Positions 7,735-17,071 of a stretch of DNA of 64,000 nucleotides are shown here, piece after piece. The position numbers and the translations under genes were made by a program. Origin of the DNA: an uncultured Prevotellaceae bacterium (GTDB lineage: Bacteria; Bacteroidota; Bacteroidia; Bacteroidales; Bacteroidaceae); the NCBI GenBank assembly GCA_947168395.1, contig CAMVLT010000011.1, positions 1-64,000 on the forward strand, given 5' to 3'. The notes under the pieces were generated by a model. That model was given only the letters and a program-made list of their open reading frames with translations. It was not told the origin of the DNA and did not search any database. How positions within the stretch are numbered: position 1 is the first letter of the stretch; the number at the start of each line of letters is the position of its first letter.

Positions 7735-9555
7735 TTACTCAGCAAACGTGCGGAAGTACCTGAGGCAGACGTCGCGCCACTCGCGGGCGTTCTCTAACTG
7801 GTGCTGCATACGCTCGTCGACTTCACGCCAACGCTGCTCGTCGACGTAGGGCTTGCACTCGTGCCAGATGCGGCAGAAGTCCTCCACCTCGCTGACACCC
7901 CGCTGGTAGCGGTACTGCATTTCCTCCCACAGCGTCCGTCCACTGTTCATGCGGTAGGTCCAGGGCAGGTGGTGAAACCACAGCAGCAGGTTCTCGGGGC
8001 AGGTCGACGGGTTGTCGTAAATGGAGCAGTAGGGTTCACGGTACTGGCTGGTGGCGTCGCTGCCCGTATGGGTACGGTTGAAGCCGATGCCCTGCTTGTC
8101 GGCCTGATGGTAGTAGACGGGGCACCACTCTAAGGGGTACGACTTGATGAATCCGTCGGGCTCGGGACCGTAGTGGTGGTCGAACTTGAAGATGTGGTGC
8201 AGGCCGAGCGGCATCATGTAGTCGACGCAGGCTTCGCGGCTGCGAAGCATGACGCTTAGGAGGGGTGAAAGGTGAGAGGTGTCGGGTGAGAAGGTGGCGG
8301 TGAGCCATTCCTGTGCTATTTCCTCTGATTTCATCGAGGGATTCCATGCCAAGCGTCCGAAGGCGTACCAGTTGGCCTGCGAGAAATGATGGCCGCACCA
8401 GTTGGTGTCGTTGCCTATGTTGGCTACACCGGCTATGCCTACCAGCTTCTCGGGGGCGACGTAGCGGAAGAACTCACGCCACATGGGAGCCAGGTAGACC
8501 AGATGGCGCGACTGTCCGAGATACTCCTGGGTAATCTGTAGCTCGGCCATCTGAGGAGTCTGGGTCATCTGGTCGAAGATGGGGGCGTAGGGCTCGCGGG
8601 GCTGGAAGTCGAGCGGGCCGTTCTTCGACTGCAGGATGACGTTCGTGCGGAACTTGCCGTCGTCGGGCTTGAACTCCGAGACCGCCTGCTTCACGCGGTC
8701 CTCACCCTTATGCTTGGAGCCATAGACAAAGGAGCGCCACATAATGATGCCGCCGTAGGGAGCCACCGCGTCGGCCAGCATGTTGGCACCGTCGCTGTGC
8801 GAACGGTTGTAGTCGCCGGGGCCGGGCTGTCCCTCGGAGTTGGCCTTTACCAGGAAGCCGCCGAAGTCGGGAATGGTTTTGTAGATTTCTTCGGCCTTTT
8901 TCCTCCACCACTTCTTGACCTGAGCGTTCAGCGGGTCGGCAGTCTTCAGCCCTCCGAGTCCCATCGGTGAGGCGAAGTTGACTGACAGATAGACGCGGAT
9001 GCCGTAGGGGCGCAGTATGTCGGCTATCTGCTTCACCTTATTTATATTCTCAGCCGACAGCATCTTGGGCGAGGCGTTCACGTTGTTCAGCACGGTGCCG
9101 TTGATGCCTATCGAGGCATTGGCGCGTGCATACTCCCTGATGTGCTGCGGGTCGAACGTCGGCCAGAAGATGCTGCGTCCGGCATAGCCGCGCTCGATAG
9201 AGCTGTCGAGGTTGTCCCAATGATTGAGGATGCGCAACTTGAAGAACGGCTTCGAGGCTCCGTTTTCACCTCTTAGTAATGCGTATGCGCCGTAGAGCAG
9301 TCCCTTTTTGGACTTGGCCCTGACGGTGCTGCCCCTGACGATGTAGCCCTCGTCGTCGGCTACCGTCGGGTCGATAATTAACGTTGCTTCCGTGCCTTGG
9401 TAATACTTGCGCAGTTCGTCGGCTGCCAAGCACTCGGGCCCCGTCACTTTAGCCTTGTTCACCTCGGCATAGCGCAACCACAACTTGCTGCCGTCCTCAG
9501 CCTGCAAAAGTGTGGCGACGGCAAGCAATAATACTGTCAAAACGTGTCTTCTCAT
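7735..9555 (-). CDS. GH67 alpha-glucuronidase
   Basis: The 606-residue exported enzyme has a signal peptide (about 1-19), an N-terminal alpha/beta domain (about 20-115), a TIM barrel (about 120-440) and a helical C-terminal domain. GH67 landmarks are present: the SIERGYAGRSIFW barrel entry; the FLVKANSEGQPGPG segment that holds the acid Glu; and the later PIFDQM and LQITQEYLG segments that carry the Asp/Glu pair acting as general base. GH67 enzymes remove (4-O-methyl-)glucuronic acid from the non-reducing end of xylo-oligosaccharides. It has its own minus-strand promoter and lies between esterase and arabinofuranosidase genes. A short heptamer array is embedded in the coding sequence at 8264-8291. 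Confidence 0.92.
   Translation of the reverse strand: MRRHVLTVLLLAVATLLQAEDGSKLWLRYAEVNKAKVTGPECLAADELRKYYQGTEATLIIDPTVADDEGYIVRGSTVRAKSKKGLLYGAYALLRGENGASKPFFKLRILNHWDNLDSSIERGYAGRSIFWPTFDPQHIREYARANASIGINGTVLNNVNASPKMLSAENINKVKQIADILRPYGIRVYLSVNFASPMGLGGLKTADPLNAQVKKWWRKKAEEIYKTIPDFGGFLVKANSEGQPGPGDYNRSHSDGANMLADAVAPYGGIIMWRSFVYGSKHKGEDRVKQAVSEFKPDDGKFRTNVILQSKNGPLDFQPREPYAPIFDQMTQTPQMAELQITQEYLGQSRHLVYLAPMWREFFRYVAPEKLVGIAGVANIGNDTNWCGHHFSQANWYAFGRLAWNPSMKSEEIAQEWLTATFSPDTSHLSPLLSVMLRSREACVDYMMPLGLHHIFKFDHHYGPEPDGFIKSYPLEWCPVYYHQADKQGIGFNRTHTGSDATSQYREPYCSIYDNPSTCPENLLLWFHHLPWTYRMNSGRTLWEEMQYRYQRGVSEVEDFCRIWHECKPYVDEQRWREVDERMQHQLENAREWRDVCLRYFRTFAE
8264..8291. repeat. Heptamer array inside the GH67 gene
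   Basis: Four consecutive 7-mers, GGTGAAA, GGTGAGA, GGTGTCG and GGTGAGA, lie in the coding region. On the minus strand they encode part of a Ser/Pro/Thr-rich loop (FSPDTSHLSPLL). Confidence 0.6.
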
Positions 9556-9589
9556 CTGTCTTTTGTTTTTGGTTTTAGGATTCTGCGTG

Positions 9590-9597
9590 CAAAGATA
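9590..9597 (-). promoter_or_regulatory. -7 box of the GH67 gene
   Basis: The minus strand reads TATCTTTG, 35 bases upstream of the GH67 ATG at 9555, in the divergent intergenic region. Confidence 0.6.
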
Positions 9598-9605
9598 CTA
9601 AAATA

Positions 9606-9638
9606 ATTGATAATTGACAATTGATAATTGATAATTAT
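9606..9638. repeat. Heptamer array (TTGATAA type) between GH67 and GH51
   Basis: 7-mers TTGATAA, TTGACAA, TTGATAA and TTGATAA run consecutively between the two divergent promoters. The array supplies a TTG at 9621-9623 that sits 19 bases before the GH51 -7 box. Confidence 0.7.
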
Positions 9639-9650
9639 TTCGTAATTTTG
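9621..9650 (+). promoter_or_regulatory. Promoter of the GH51 operon
   Basis: TTG at 9621-9623 and TAATTTTG at 9643-9650 are separated by 19 bases. The ATG is 35 bases further on. The -33 element lies within the heptamer array. Confidence 0.55.
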
Positions 9651-9684
9651 CAGGCAGAAATGCAATAACAGAACAAAAAGAGCT

Positions 9685-12192
9685 ATGAAATTAAAACTAC
9701 TGACCCTGGCCATCGCGGCATTTCAGGCTGCGGCCATTGCGGCAAAGGCCGACGAGGGCCGAACCGTATTCATCTATTCGCCCGACAAGAGCGGAGGGCT
9801 TCACATTGCTGTGCGGGAGGGTGACAAGTGGCGCGAGGCAGGCCGTCTGTGCTCTTCCGACTATGGCACGTGGGGAGCAGAGAAGAAGATGTTTCACCCC
9901 AGCGTTACCCGTGCTCACGATGGCACGTGGCGCTTGGTATTTCAGGTGAACGACCACTCGCCGCAATTTGCCGCCGCCTACAGCAATGACCTCATTAACT
10001 GGCGGCCGCAGGACTATCCTGTCATGACCACCTCGAAATGCTTGGACCCAGTATTGTTTCCCAATCCCGACGGAACGTTTGACATCTATTTTAAGTCGCC
10101 CGAGGGCAAACGCTGGACATCGGCCACGCCTAACTTCCGCCATTTCACGCCCGATCAGGCCAGCCAGATAAGCGACGAAGCGTGGATTCGTGATACAGCC
10201 ACCGTCGATGGTCGTCTGCATGAAGGCAACAGCTTCGAGATTACCCCGACGGAATGGTCAAAAATAGAGCAGCATTTCAAGCTGTTGGCCGAGGACGGAC
10301 GCAAGTCGGCCGAGCGTATGCATGACGATGCCAAGAACGCTAATATGCCGACATCGCCCGTCAAGGCTACTTTGACCGTAGACATGAGCAGGACAAAGGC
10401 TATCAGCGACAAGCTTATAGGCATTTTCTTCGAGGACATCAGCTATGCAGCCGACGGCGGACTGTACGCCGAACTGGTGCAGAACCGCGACTTCGAATAT
10501 ACTGAGAAAGACCATCGCGGCTGGAATGCCACCACCTCCTGGCACTCGCAGCGTCCCTTAGAGATTGCCACCGAGCATCCACTCAGCAAGAACAATCCGC
10601 ACTATGCCCTGTTGTGGCCGAAAGACACGCTTTGGAACGAAGGCTGGGACGGCATCGTCGTGGAGAAGGGCAAGAAGTACGACTTCTCAATGTACGTGCT
10701 GGGCGGCGGTCAGAAGCAGGACTTCTCCATTCAACTGATAGGCTCCGATGGTAATGTGCTGGCCAAGAGCAAACTGAAGACTCACGCCGGCGAATGGCAG
10801 CAATTCACGACTGTGCTCACCGCCAAGGCCAACGACACCAAGGCCCGACTGGCCATCGTGCCCCTGAAGGTGGCCCACGTGGGTGTCGATATGATTTCGC
10901 TCTTTCCGCAGGAGACCTTTATGAACCGGAAGAACGGATTGCGGCGTGACTTGGCTCAGGTGATTGCCGACCTGAAGCCGAAGTTCGTGCGCTTCCCCGG
11001 CGGCTGTATGAGTCACGGCCAGGGACTGGAAAACATCTACCACTGGAACGAGACCGTAGGCCCCCTGCAGGACCGCAAGCCCGACTTCAACATCTGGAAT
11101 TACCATCAAACGCGCGGCCTCGGATTCTTCGAGTACTTCCAGTTCTGCGAGGACATCGGTGCTGAGCCGCTGCCTGTGTTGGCTGCTGGTGTGCCCTGTC
11201 AGAATTCAGCCTGCAACGCCAAGGGCATTGGCGGGCAGCAGGACGGTATTCCGATGGACCAGATGCCCGCCTACATTCAGGAACTGCTCGACCTCATAGA
11301 GTGGGCCAACGGCGACCCGCTGACCTCGAAGTGGGCCAAGATGCGTGCCGATGCCGGCCACCCCGCTCCCTTCCACCTTAAATATATAAGTATAGGCAAC
11401 GAGGACATCATCTCGACGGTGTTCGAAGAGCGGTACGAGATGATAGCCCGTGCCATCCGTCAGAAATACCCCGACATCAAGATTTGCGGCACCGTGGGGC
11501 CTTTCCATACCCCTTCGGCCGACTATTTGGAGGGCTGGGACTTCACCAAGAAGCACCCCGACCTGCAATACATGGTCGATGAGCATTACTATGAGTCGAC
11601 GGGGTGGTTCATGCACCACCGTGACTACTACGACAACTACGACCGTTCGGAGGCAAAGGTCTATTTGGGTGAATGGGCGGCTTCCACCAATGCTAAGCGG
11701 CCCAATGTGGAGACGGCATTGGCCGAGGCCCTCTACCTGACCGACATCGAGCGCAACGGCGATGTGGTCGAGATGACCAGCTACGCCCCGATGCTTAGCA
11801 AGGACGGGCACTCCAACTGGAACCCCGACATGATTTACTTCTCGAACACCACCGTGCGCCCCACGCCAGCCTATCACGTCCAGCGACTGTTCTCGGTCTT
11901 TGGCGGCGACACTTATATCAATTCACAACTGACAATTGACAATTCACAATTAGACCACCGCCTTGGTGCCAGCGTGGTTCGCGACAGCAAGACCGGCAAG
12001 ACTTACGTCAAGCTGGTGAATGCCTTGCCTGTGGCACTGGAGCTGAGCGTCAAGGGGCTGACCATTCCTGCTACCGCCCAGACTGAGGGCTTCGAGGGTA
12101 AGCCCGAGGAGCAACAGTTTACCATCAACAAGGGCGAGGCAGGAAGTGCCATCGTGCTGCCGCCCTATTCATTCCGTGTCATTAAACTCTAA
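9685..12192 (+). CDS. GH51 alpha-L-arabinofuranosidase with N-terminal GH43-like propeller fragment
   Basis: The 835-residue exported enzyme carries a signal peptide (1-22). Residues about 25-175 resemble part of a five-bladed propeller (HPSVTRAHDGTWRLVF, AAAYSNDLINW), as in GH43 and related families. A CBM4/9-like sandwich sits at about 270-405. The GH51 barrel follows: FVRFPGG near 437, acid/base Glu about 572 in IGNED, and nucleophile Glu about 633 in DEHYY. A beta C-terminal domain ends the protein. GH51 enzymes cleave arabinofuranose side chains from arabinoxylan or arabinan. It is the first gene of a GH51-GH51-GH105 operon. A heptamer array at 11919-11953 codes for INSQLTIDNSQL, a loop that looks inserted between barrel and C-terminal domain. 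Confidence 0.88.
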   Translation: MKLKLLTLAIAAFQAAAIAAKADEGRTVFIYSPDKSGGLHIAVREGDKWREAGRLCSSDYGTWGAEKKMFHPSVTRAHDGTWRLVFQVNDHSPQFAAAYSNDLINWRPQDYPVMTTSKCLDPVLFPNPDGTFDIYFKSPEGKRWTSATPNFRHFTPDQASQISDEAWIRDTATVDGRLHEGNSFEITPTEWSKIEQHFKLLAEDGRKSAERMHDDAKNANMPTSPVKATLTVDMSRTKAISDKLIGIFFEDISYAADGGLYAELVQNRDFEYTEKDHRGWNATTSWHSQRPLEIATEHPLSKNNPHYALLWPKDTLWNEGWDGIVVEKGKKYDFSMYVLGGGQKQDFSIQLIGSDGNVLAKSKLKTHAGEWQQFTTVLTAKANDTKARLAIVPLKVAHVGVDMISLFPQETFMNRKNGLRRDLAQVIADLKPKFVRFPGGCMSHGQGLENIYHWNETVGPLQDRKPDFNIWNYHQTRGLGFFEYFQFCEDIGAEPLPVLAAGVPCQNSACNAKGIGGQQDGIPMDQMPAYIQELLDLIEWANGDPLTSKWAKMRADAGHPAPFHLKYISIGNEDIISTVFEERYEMIARAIRQKYPDIKICGTVGPFHTPSADYLEGWDFTKKHPDLQYMVDEHYYESTGWFMHHRDYYDNYDRSEAKVYLGEWAASTNAKRPNVETALAEALYLTDIERNGDVVEMTSYAPMLSKDGHSNWNPDMIYFSNTTVRPTPAYHVQRLFSVFGGDTYINSQLTIDNSQLDHRLGASVVRDSKTGKTYVKLVNALPVALELSVKGLTIPATAQTEGFEGKPEEQQFTINKGEAGSAIVLPPYSFRVIKL
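11919..11953. repeat. Heptamer array inside the first GH51 gene
   Basis: Five 7-mers, CAATTCA, CAACTGA, CAATTGA, CAATTCA and CAATTAG, lie in frame in the coding sequence, AT-rich against a GC-rich gene. Confidence 0.8.
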
Positions 12193-12204
12193 AACCCCAT
12201 AACA

Positions 12205-14646
12205 ATGAAAAAGCCTCATCTCCTCCTAACCGCCTGTTTGCTATGCAGCGGCGCAGCAGCCCAAGTAACCATTGACATCGATGCCAACCAGCGAGGCCCC
12301 AAAATCAGTCCTACGCACTACGGCATCTTCTTTGAGGACATCAACCATGCTGCCGACGGTGGCATCTATGCTGAACTGATACGTAACCGTTCGTTTGAGG
12401 ACGGCCCCGAGTACGGCAAGCCTGCCGACATGCAAGGATGGTCGACTTATGCCGCCGCACCGTCTGTGCTGACAGCCCGCCTCATTCAGCCAACGAAGAA
12501 GACACCCCTGCTGAACAACGTCCAGCGGAATGCTCTCGAACTGGCCATCAGCGCCACTTCCGCTAACCCCGTTTGCCTGGTGAACGAAGGCTACTGGGGC
12601 ATCAATGCCGTGCAGGGCCGCCAGTACAATCTGACGTTCTGGGCCAAAGGGCAGTATAAGGGCACCATCAAGGCCACCCTTTGCTCGAAGGATGGTGCCG
12701 CCATCTATGCTTCGACGGATGTTGAAGCCCAGCCCACCAAGCAATGGACTAAATACACCGCTACGCTGAAGGCCGACGGCAACGACCCTCAGGCTCAGTT
12801 TGCCTTGGTCTTCGATGGCAAGGGCACGCTGCAGTTAGACGTTGTCAGTCTGTTTCCGCCGACGTTCAAAAACCGCGAGAACGGCTTGCGTCCCGACTTG
12901 GCTCAGATGCTCTACGAGATGCACCCCAAGTTTATGCGCTTCCCTGGCGGTTGCTTCGTCGAGGGGCAGATTTCACCCGAGAATGCCTTCCGTTGGGAAA
13001 GGACGATTGGGCCCATTGAGGAGCGTCCCGGCCATTGGAACGTCAACTGGGGCTACCGCACGACGGACGGCATAGGCTTCCATGAATACCTGCAGATGGC
13101 CGAGGACTTAGGGGCAAAACCACTTTATGTGGTGAATGTGGGTATCTGGCATGGTGGTCAGACGCCCGTTGACTCGCTGCAGCCGTGGATTGACGAGACG
13201 CTGGCAGCTTTGGAATATGCCAATGGCGACGTCAGCACCAAGTATGGTGCCCTGCGTGCCAAGAACGGCCATCCTGCCCCGTTTAACATTGAATATCTCG
13301 AAATAGGCAACGAGAACAACCAGCCCGACCCGCGCCAGCAGAGCGACCACTACTACGACCGCTTCCGTTTGTTCAAGGAACAGATACTGGCCAAGTATCC
13401 GAACATGCACCTCATAGGCAATGTTGCTGCCTGGGGCACCGACACGCCGACATGGGACAGTCAGGAGCGTGTAGAACTGTTGGACGAGCACTACTATCGC
13501 AACCCGGCATGGTTTGCCGACAACTTCCATAAGTATGACACCTACAGTCGGAAAGGGCCGAAAATCTACGTTGGAGAGTATGCCGTTACCGATGGCTTCG
13601 GCGAATTGGGTAACATGAATGCAGCTCTGGGTGAGGCCGTCTATATGATGGGTATGGAGAATAACTCCGACATTGTACCGCTGAACTCATACGCTCCCAT
13701 CTTCGTCAACGAGAACGATGCCAGGTGGCGCCCCGACATGATACGCTTCAACTCCAGCCGAGTCATGGGCACACCGTCGTACTACGTGCAGATGCTGATG
13801 CCTCGCAACGTGGGAACGCAAGTGGTGAAGCTGAGCCAGACGAATCCCTATGAGGGCACGGCCTTCCGCAAGCCCGTCACCCCAGTAAAGAGTCGCGTGG
13901 GCTACGCCACCTGGGGCACTAAGGCATCCTACACCCACATGGACCCGTTGCCCAAGACGGGCAAGCCTGAATATGTGTCCGGCGACTGGCAACTCGCCAA
14001 CGATGTGCTGAGCCAGACGGGTATGCGGGAGCAATGTGTGGCGCTTTGTACCGCTGAAGTGGGCGACCACTATACTGTGAAGTGCCGTGCCCGCAAGGAC
14101 GGTGGACGCGAGGGCTTCATCATTGTGTTCAACTATGTTGACCCGCAGCACTACTGCTGGGTGAACTTCGGCGGTTGGGGTAACACGCAGCACGGACTGG
14201 AACAGATAAACGGTAGCGGCAAGTCGCAGACGGCCACCAAGCGGGGACGTGTGGAGGCAGGACGCTGGTATGACGTGACGCTGACCGTCAGTGGCGACTC
14301 AGTGAAGGCTTGGCTCGACAATGAATTGGTGTTCGACACCGTGCTGAAGCACGACACGTCGACGGGCGTTTTCTCTTCTGCTACCGTCGACGACCAGACG
14401 GGAGAGCTCATTGTCAAGGTTGTCAACTCTCAGAGCGAGGGAACCACCGCCCGTCTGAACATCAGCAACTTTGCCGTGAAGAGTGCCAAGCTCATACGCC
14501 TGCGTGCCAATACAGGTTACGACGAGAATACCCTACAGCAGCCTACCAACATCAGCCCTACCGAGCATGAGCTGTCGCCGGAATGTAATACAGTTGACGT
14601 AGAGTTGCCCGCCTATTCGCTCAATATCATCAGAATCAAAAAGTAA
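12205..14646 (+). CDS. GH51 alpha-L-arabinofuranosidase with inserted sandwich domain
   Basis: The 813-residue exported protein (signal peptide 1-19) has the GH51 start IFFEDINHAADGGIYAELIRNRSFE, a CBM4/9-like sandwich (about 75-215), and the barrel with FMRFPGG, acid/base Glu about 370 in IGNEN and nucleophile Glu about 428 in DEHYY. After the barrel (about 565-720) comes a concanavalin-like module (WYDVTLTVSGDSVKAWLDNELV), and then the rest of the beta C-terminal domain. GH51 enzymes release alpha-L-arabinofuranose. It follows the first GH51 gene by 12 bases and precedes GH105 by 9, so the three are surely co-transcribed. Compared with its neighbour it lacks the propeller fragment but has the inserted sandwich, so the two may differ in substrate. 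Confidence 0.9.
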   Translation: MKKPHLLLTACLLCSGAAAQVTIDIDANQRGPKISPTHYGIFFEDINHAADGGIYAELIRNRSFEDGPEYGKPADMQGWSTYAAAPSVLTARLIQPTKKTPLLNNVQRNALELAISATSANPVCLVNEGYWGINAVQGRQYNLTFWAKGQYKGTIKATLCSKDGAAIYASTDVEAQPTKQWTKYTATLKADGNDPQAQFALVFDGKGTLQLDVVSLFPPTFKNRENGLRPDLAQMLYEMHPKFMRFPGGCFVEGQISPENAFRWERTIGPIEERPGHWNVNWGYRTTDGIGFHEYLQMAEDLGAKPLYVVNVGIWHGGQTPVDSLQPWIDETLAALEYANGDVSTKYGALRAKNGHPAPFNIEYLEIGNENNQPDPRQQSDHYYDRFRLFKEQILAKYPNMHLIGNVAAWGTDTPTWDSQERVELLDEHYYRNPAWFADNFHKYDTYSRKGPKIYVGEYAVTDGFGELGNMNAALGEAVYMMGMENNSDIVPLNSYAPIFVNENDARWRPDMIRFNSSRVMGTPSYYVQMLMPRNVGTQVVKLSQTNPYEGTAFRKPVTPVKSRVGYATWGTKASYTHMDPLPKTGKPEYVSGDWQLANDVLSQTGMREQCVALCTAEVGDHYTVKCRARKDGGREGFIIVFNYVDPQHYCWVNFGGWGNTQHGLEQINGSGKSQTATKRGRVEAGRWYDVTLTVSGDSVKAWLDNELVFDTVLKHDTSTGVFSSATVDDQTGELIVKVVNSQSEGTTARLNISNFAVKSAKLIRLRANTGYDENTLQQPTNISPTEHELSPECNTVDVELPAYSLNIIRIKK

Positions 14647-14655
14647 TAAAGTTAT

Positions 14656-15768
14656 ATGAGAAAGTTATTATTTGCCTTTTGTCTCTTTGCCGCCGCATCG
14701 TTGCAGGCAAGAGTGTGGACGCCCGGCCAGGTGAAGGACGTCATTCGCAAAGTAAACACCTATTGGCAGCAGAACAACAAGCCCGAAGTACGTTCCTTTT
14801 GGGACAACGCCGCCTACCACACAGGTAACATCGAAGTTTACAAGCTGTTGCAGGACCAGCAGATGCTCGAATACTCCATCCGTTGGGCTGAGCACAACGA
14901 GTGGAAGGGTGCCAAGGAGGCTGACCCTGCCAAGTGGAAATACAAGCAGTATGGCGAGGGACAGGACTACGTGCTTTTCGGCGATTGGCAAATCTGTTTC
15001 CAGACGTATATTGATTTATACAACTTGCAGAAGGACGAACGCCGCGTCGCCCGTGCCAAGGAGGTGATGGGCTACGAAGCCGACTCCAAGGCCAACGACT
15101 ACTGGTGGTGGGCAGATGCCCTCTACATGGTGATGCCCGTGATGACCAAGATGTACAAGTTGACGGGCGACCAGAAGTATCTTGACAAGCTCTACCAGAA
15201 CATTCTCTATTCCGATGGCATCATGCTCGACCAGGAGACGGGACTCTATTTCCGCGACGGTAAGTACGTGTGGCCGAACCACAAGTCGGCCAACGGCAAG
15301 AAGGACTTCTGGGCACGTGGCGACGGCTGGGTGCTGGCTGGACTGGCCAAGGTGCTGCAGGACATGCCCGAGGAGTATGTACGCCAGCCGTTCTTCGTCG
15401 ATAAGTACACACGTCTGGCCCGTGCCGTAGCGAAGATTCAGCAGCCCGAAGGCTACTGGACGCGCTCGATGATGGATCCTGCCCACGCACCAGGCCCTGA
15501 GACCAGCGGAACGGCTTTCTTCACCTATGGTCTGCTGTGGGGCGTCAACAACGGCTACCTGTCGAAGCGGGAGTTTGCCCCCATCATTGCCAAAGCCTGG
15601 AAGTACCTGACGGAGACAGCCCTCCAGCCCTCGGGCAAGGTAGGCTATGTGCAGCCTATCGGTGAGCGTGCCATCCCCGGGCAGACGGTAGATGCCAACA
15701 GCGAGGCCAACTTTGGCGTGGGTGCTTTCCTCTTGGCTGCATGTGAATACGTAAGATACCTGAAGTGA
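14656..15768 (+). CDS. GH105 unsaturated uronyl hydrolase-like enzyme
   Basis: The 370-residue exported protein (signal peptide about 1-18) is an alpha/alpha-toroid enzyme. The family motifs NDYWWWADALYM and DFWARGDGWVLAGLA (catalytic Asp in RGDGW) and a closing SEANFGVGAFLLA are visible. GH105 (YteR-like) enzymes hydrolyse unsaturated galacturonyl or related units from lyase products of pectin side chains; some GH105 members act on other unsaturated uronates. Here it is operonic with two arabinofuranosidases, suggesting arabinan-decorated pectin or glucuronoarabinoxylan. Its stop codon overlaps the GTG start of prmC by four bases. Confidence 0.85.
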   Translation: MRKLLFAFCLFAAASLQARVWTPGQVKDVIRKVNTYWQQNNKPEVRSFWDNAAYHTGNIEVYKLLQDQQMLEYSIRWAEHNEWKGAKEADPAKWKYKQYGEGQDYVLFGDWQICFQTYIDLYNLQKDERRVARAKEVMGYEADSKANDYWWWADALYMVMPVMTKMYKLTGDQKYLDKLYQNILYSDGIMLDQETGLYFRDGKYVWPNHKSANGKKDFWARGDGWVLAGLAKVLQDMPEEYVRQPFFVDKYTRLARAVAKIQQPEGYWTRSMMDPAHAPGPETSGTAFFTYGLLWGVNNGYLSKREFAPIIAKAWKYLTETALQPSGKVGYVQPIGERAIPGQTVDANSEANFGVGAFLLAACEYVRYLK

Positions 15769-16589
15769 CTTATCCCGAGTTTTGGCGCTCGTTGACGGCA
15801 CTCTACAGTGAAGGTGAGGCAAAGGCCATCGCCCGCTTGGTGATGGAAGTGCATTTCGGCCTTTCGATGGCCGACGTGCTCTGTGGCAAAATGGGCGACG
15901 AGGCTGAATTGCGGCAAATCCATCGGCGGCTACTGACAGGTGAGCCTGTACAGTACGTGTTGGGCCGTGCCGAGTTCGGCGGGCGCTGGTTCCATGTGGC
16001 GCCGGGGGTGCTGATACCTCGCCCTGAGACCTACGAGCTGTGCCAGTGGGTATTGGCGGAGAGCAGGGGAGAGGAGCGTATTCTCGATATCGGAACGGGC
16101 AGTGGTTGCATAGCCTGCACACTTGCCGCCGAGTTGCCGCATGCCGAAGTATCGGCGTGGGACATTTCCGAAACGGCTCTGGCTATTGCCCAAAGCAACG
16201 CCCAGCGTCTCAACGTCAACGTCACCTTCAGCCAAATTGATATCCTCCAATTATCAATTGTCAATTGCCAATTATCAATTTATGACATCATCATCAGCAA
16301 CCCGCCCTACATCTGCCAGCAGGAACAGGAGGCGATGGAGCGCAATGTGCTCGACTACGAACCGTCGTTGGCATTGTTCGTGCCTGATGATGACCCGCTG
16401 CTGTTCTACAGGGCCATCGCCGGTTATGCCCGCCAAGCCCTGAAGCCCGGCGGCACCCTCTACTTCGAAATCAACCCTCTCTACGCCGCTGCTCTCCAGT
16501 CGCTGTTAAGTAAGATGGCGTATCACGCCATCACCCTCCGCGAAGACCAATACGGCAAACCAAGAATGATGAAAGCCATACGACCATGA
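15765..16589 (+). CDS. prmC: Peptide chain release factor N5-glutamine methyltransferase
   Basis: The 274-residue cytosolic enzyme methylates the GGQ glutamine of release factors with S-adenosylmethionine. The N-terminal helical domain is followed by the Rossmann domain with ILDIGTGSGCIA (SAM loop) and the signature SNPPYI. The start is GTG, overlapping the GH105 stop. Just before DIIISNPPYI the sequence LQLSIVNCQLSI is encoded by a heptamer array (16247-16281), AT-rich and unlike the rest of the gene. Other PrmC proteins have a linker of varied sequence there, so the enzyme may tolerate it. prmC, recX and comF overlap one another, indicating translational coupling. Confidence 0.93.
   Translation: MTYPEFWRSLTALYSEGEAKAIARLVMEVHFGLSMADVLCGKMGDEAELRQIHRRLLTGEPVQYVLGRAEFGGRWFHVAPGVLIPRPETYELCQWVLAESRGEERILDIGTGSGCIACTLAAELPHAEVSAWDISETALAIAQSNAQRLNVNVTFSQIDILQLSIVNCQLSIYDIIISNPPYICQQEQEAMERNVLDYEPSLALFVPDDDPLLFYRAIAGYARQALKPGGTLYFEINPLYAAALQSLLSKMAYHAITLREDQYGKPRMMKAIRP
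16247..16281. repeat. Heptamer array inside prmC
   Basis: Five 7-mers, CCAATTA, TCAATTG, TCAATTG, CCAATTA and TCAATTT, occur in frame directly upstream of the NPPY motif codons. Confidence 0.85.
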
Positions 16590-17071
16590 AAGAAGTAACC
16601 GAACAAGGAGCTTACCTTCAACTGGCGCAGCTCTGTGCCCGTGCCGAGCATTGCCAGCATGAATTGTTGGAAAAGATGCGCCGCTGGGAAATGTCGGACG
16701 AGTCGCAAGCCCGCGTGATGGAGCGGCTTGTCAGCGAGCGCTATGTTGACGATGAGCGTTATGCCCGTGCCTTTGTCCGCGACAAGATACGCTACAACAA
16801 ATGGGGCCGCCGCAAGGTAGAACAGGCCTTGTGGATGAAACACATCGACAAGGATATTCAACAGCAGGTGCTCGGCGAGGTCGATGACGACGAATACCTC
16901 AGCGTGCTGCGTCCGTTGCTGAAGCAGAAGCGGCGTTCCGTCAAGGCCGCTAACGACTACGAGCTGAACCAGAAGTTGGTGAAGTTCGCCCTCAGCCGAG
17001 GCTTTACTTATGATATTATCCGCCAGTGCATTGATGGCGACGTAGACGAGATGGTGGATGATGAAGAATAG
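16586..17071 (+). CDS. recX: Regulatory protein RecX
   Basis: The 161-residue protein is all-helical with the RecX pattern: repeated three-helix units containing LVSERYVDDERYARAFVRDKIRYNKWGRRKVEQAL and a later FALSRGFTYDIIRQCI. RecX binds RecA filaments and limits recombinase activity. The ATG overlaps the prmC stop (ATGA) and the 3' end overlaps comF by 14 bases. Length is typical for Bacteroidetes RecX. Confidence 0.88.
   Translation: MKEVTEQGAYLQLAQLCARAEHCQHELLEKMRRWEMSDESQARVMERLVSERYVDDERYARAFVRDKIRYNKWGRRKVEQALWMKHIDKDIQQQVLGEVDDDEYLSVLRPLLKQKRRSVKAANDYELNQKLVKFALSRGFTYDIIRQCIDGDVDEMVDDEE

Noticed and set aside
15016..16122. 368-codon minus-strand frame across GH105 and prmC
   Set aside because: Antisense to two well-supported genes, with Arg/Pro/Ser-rich, non-protein-like composition.
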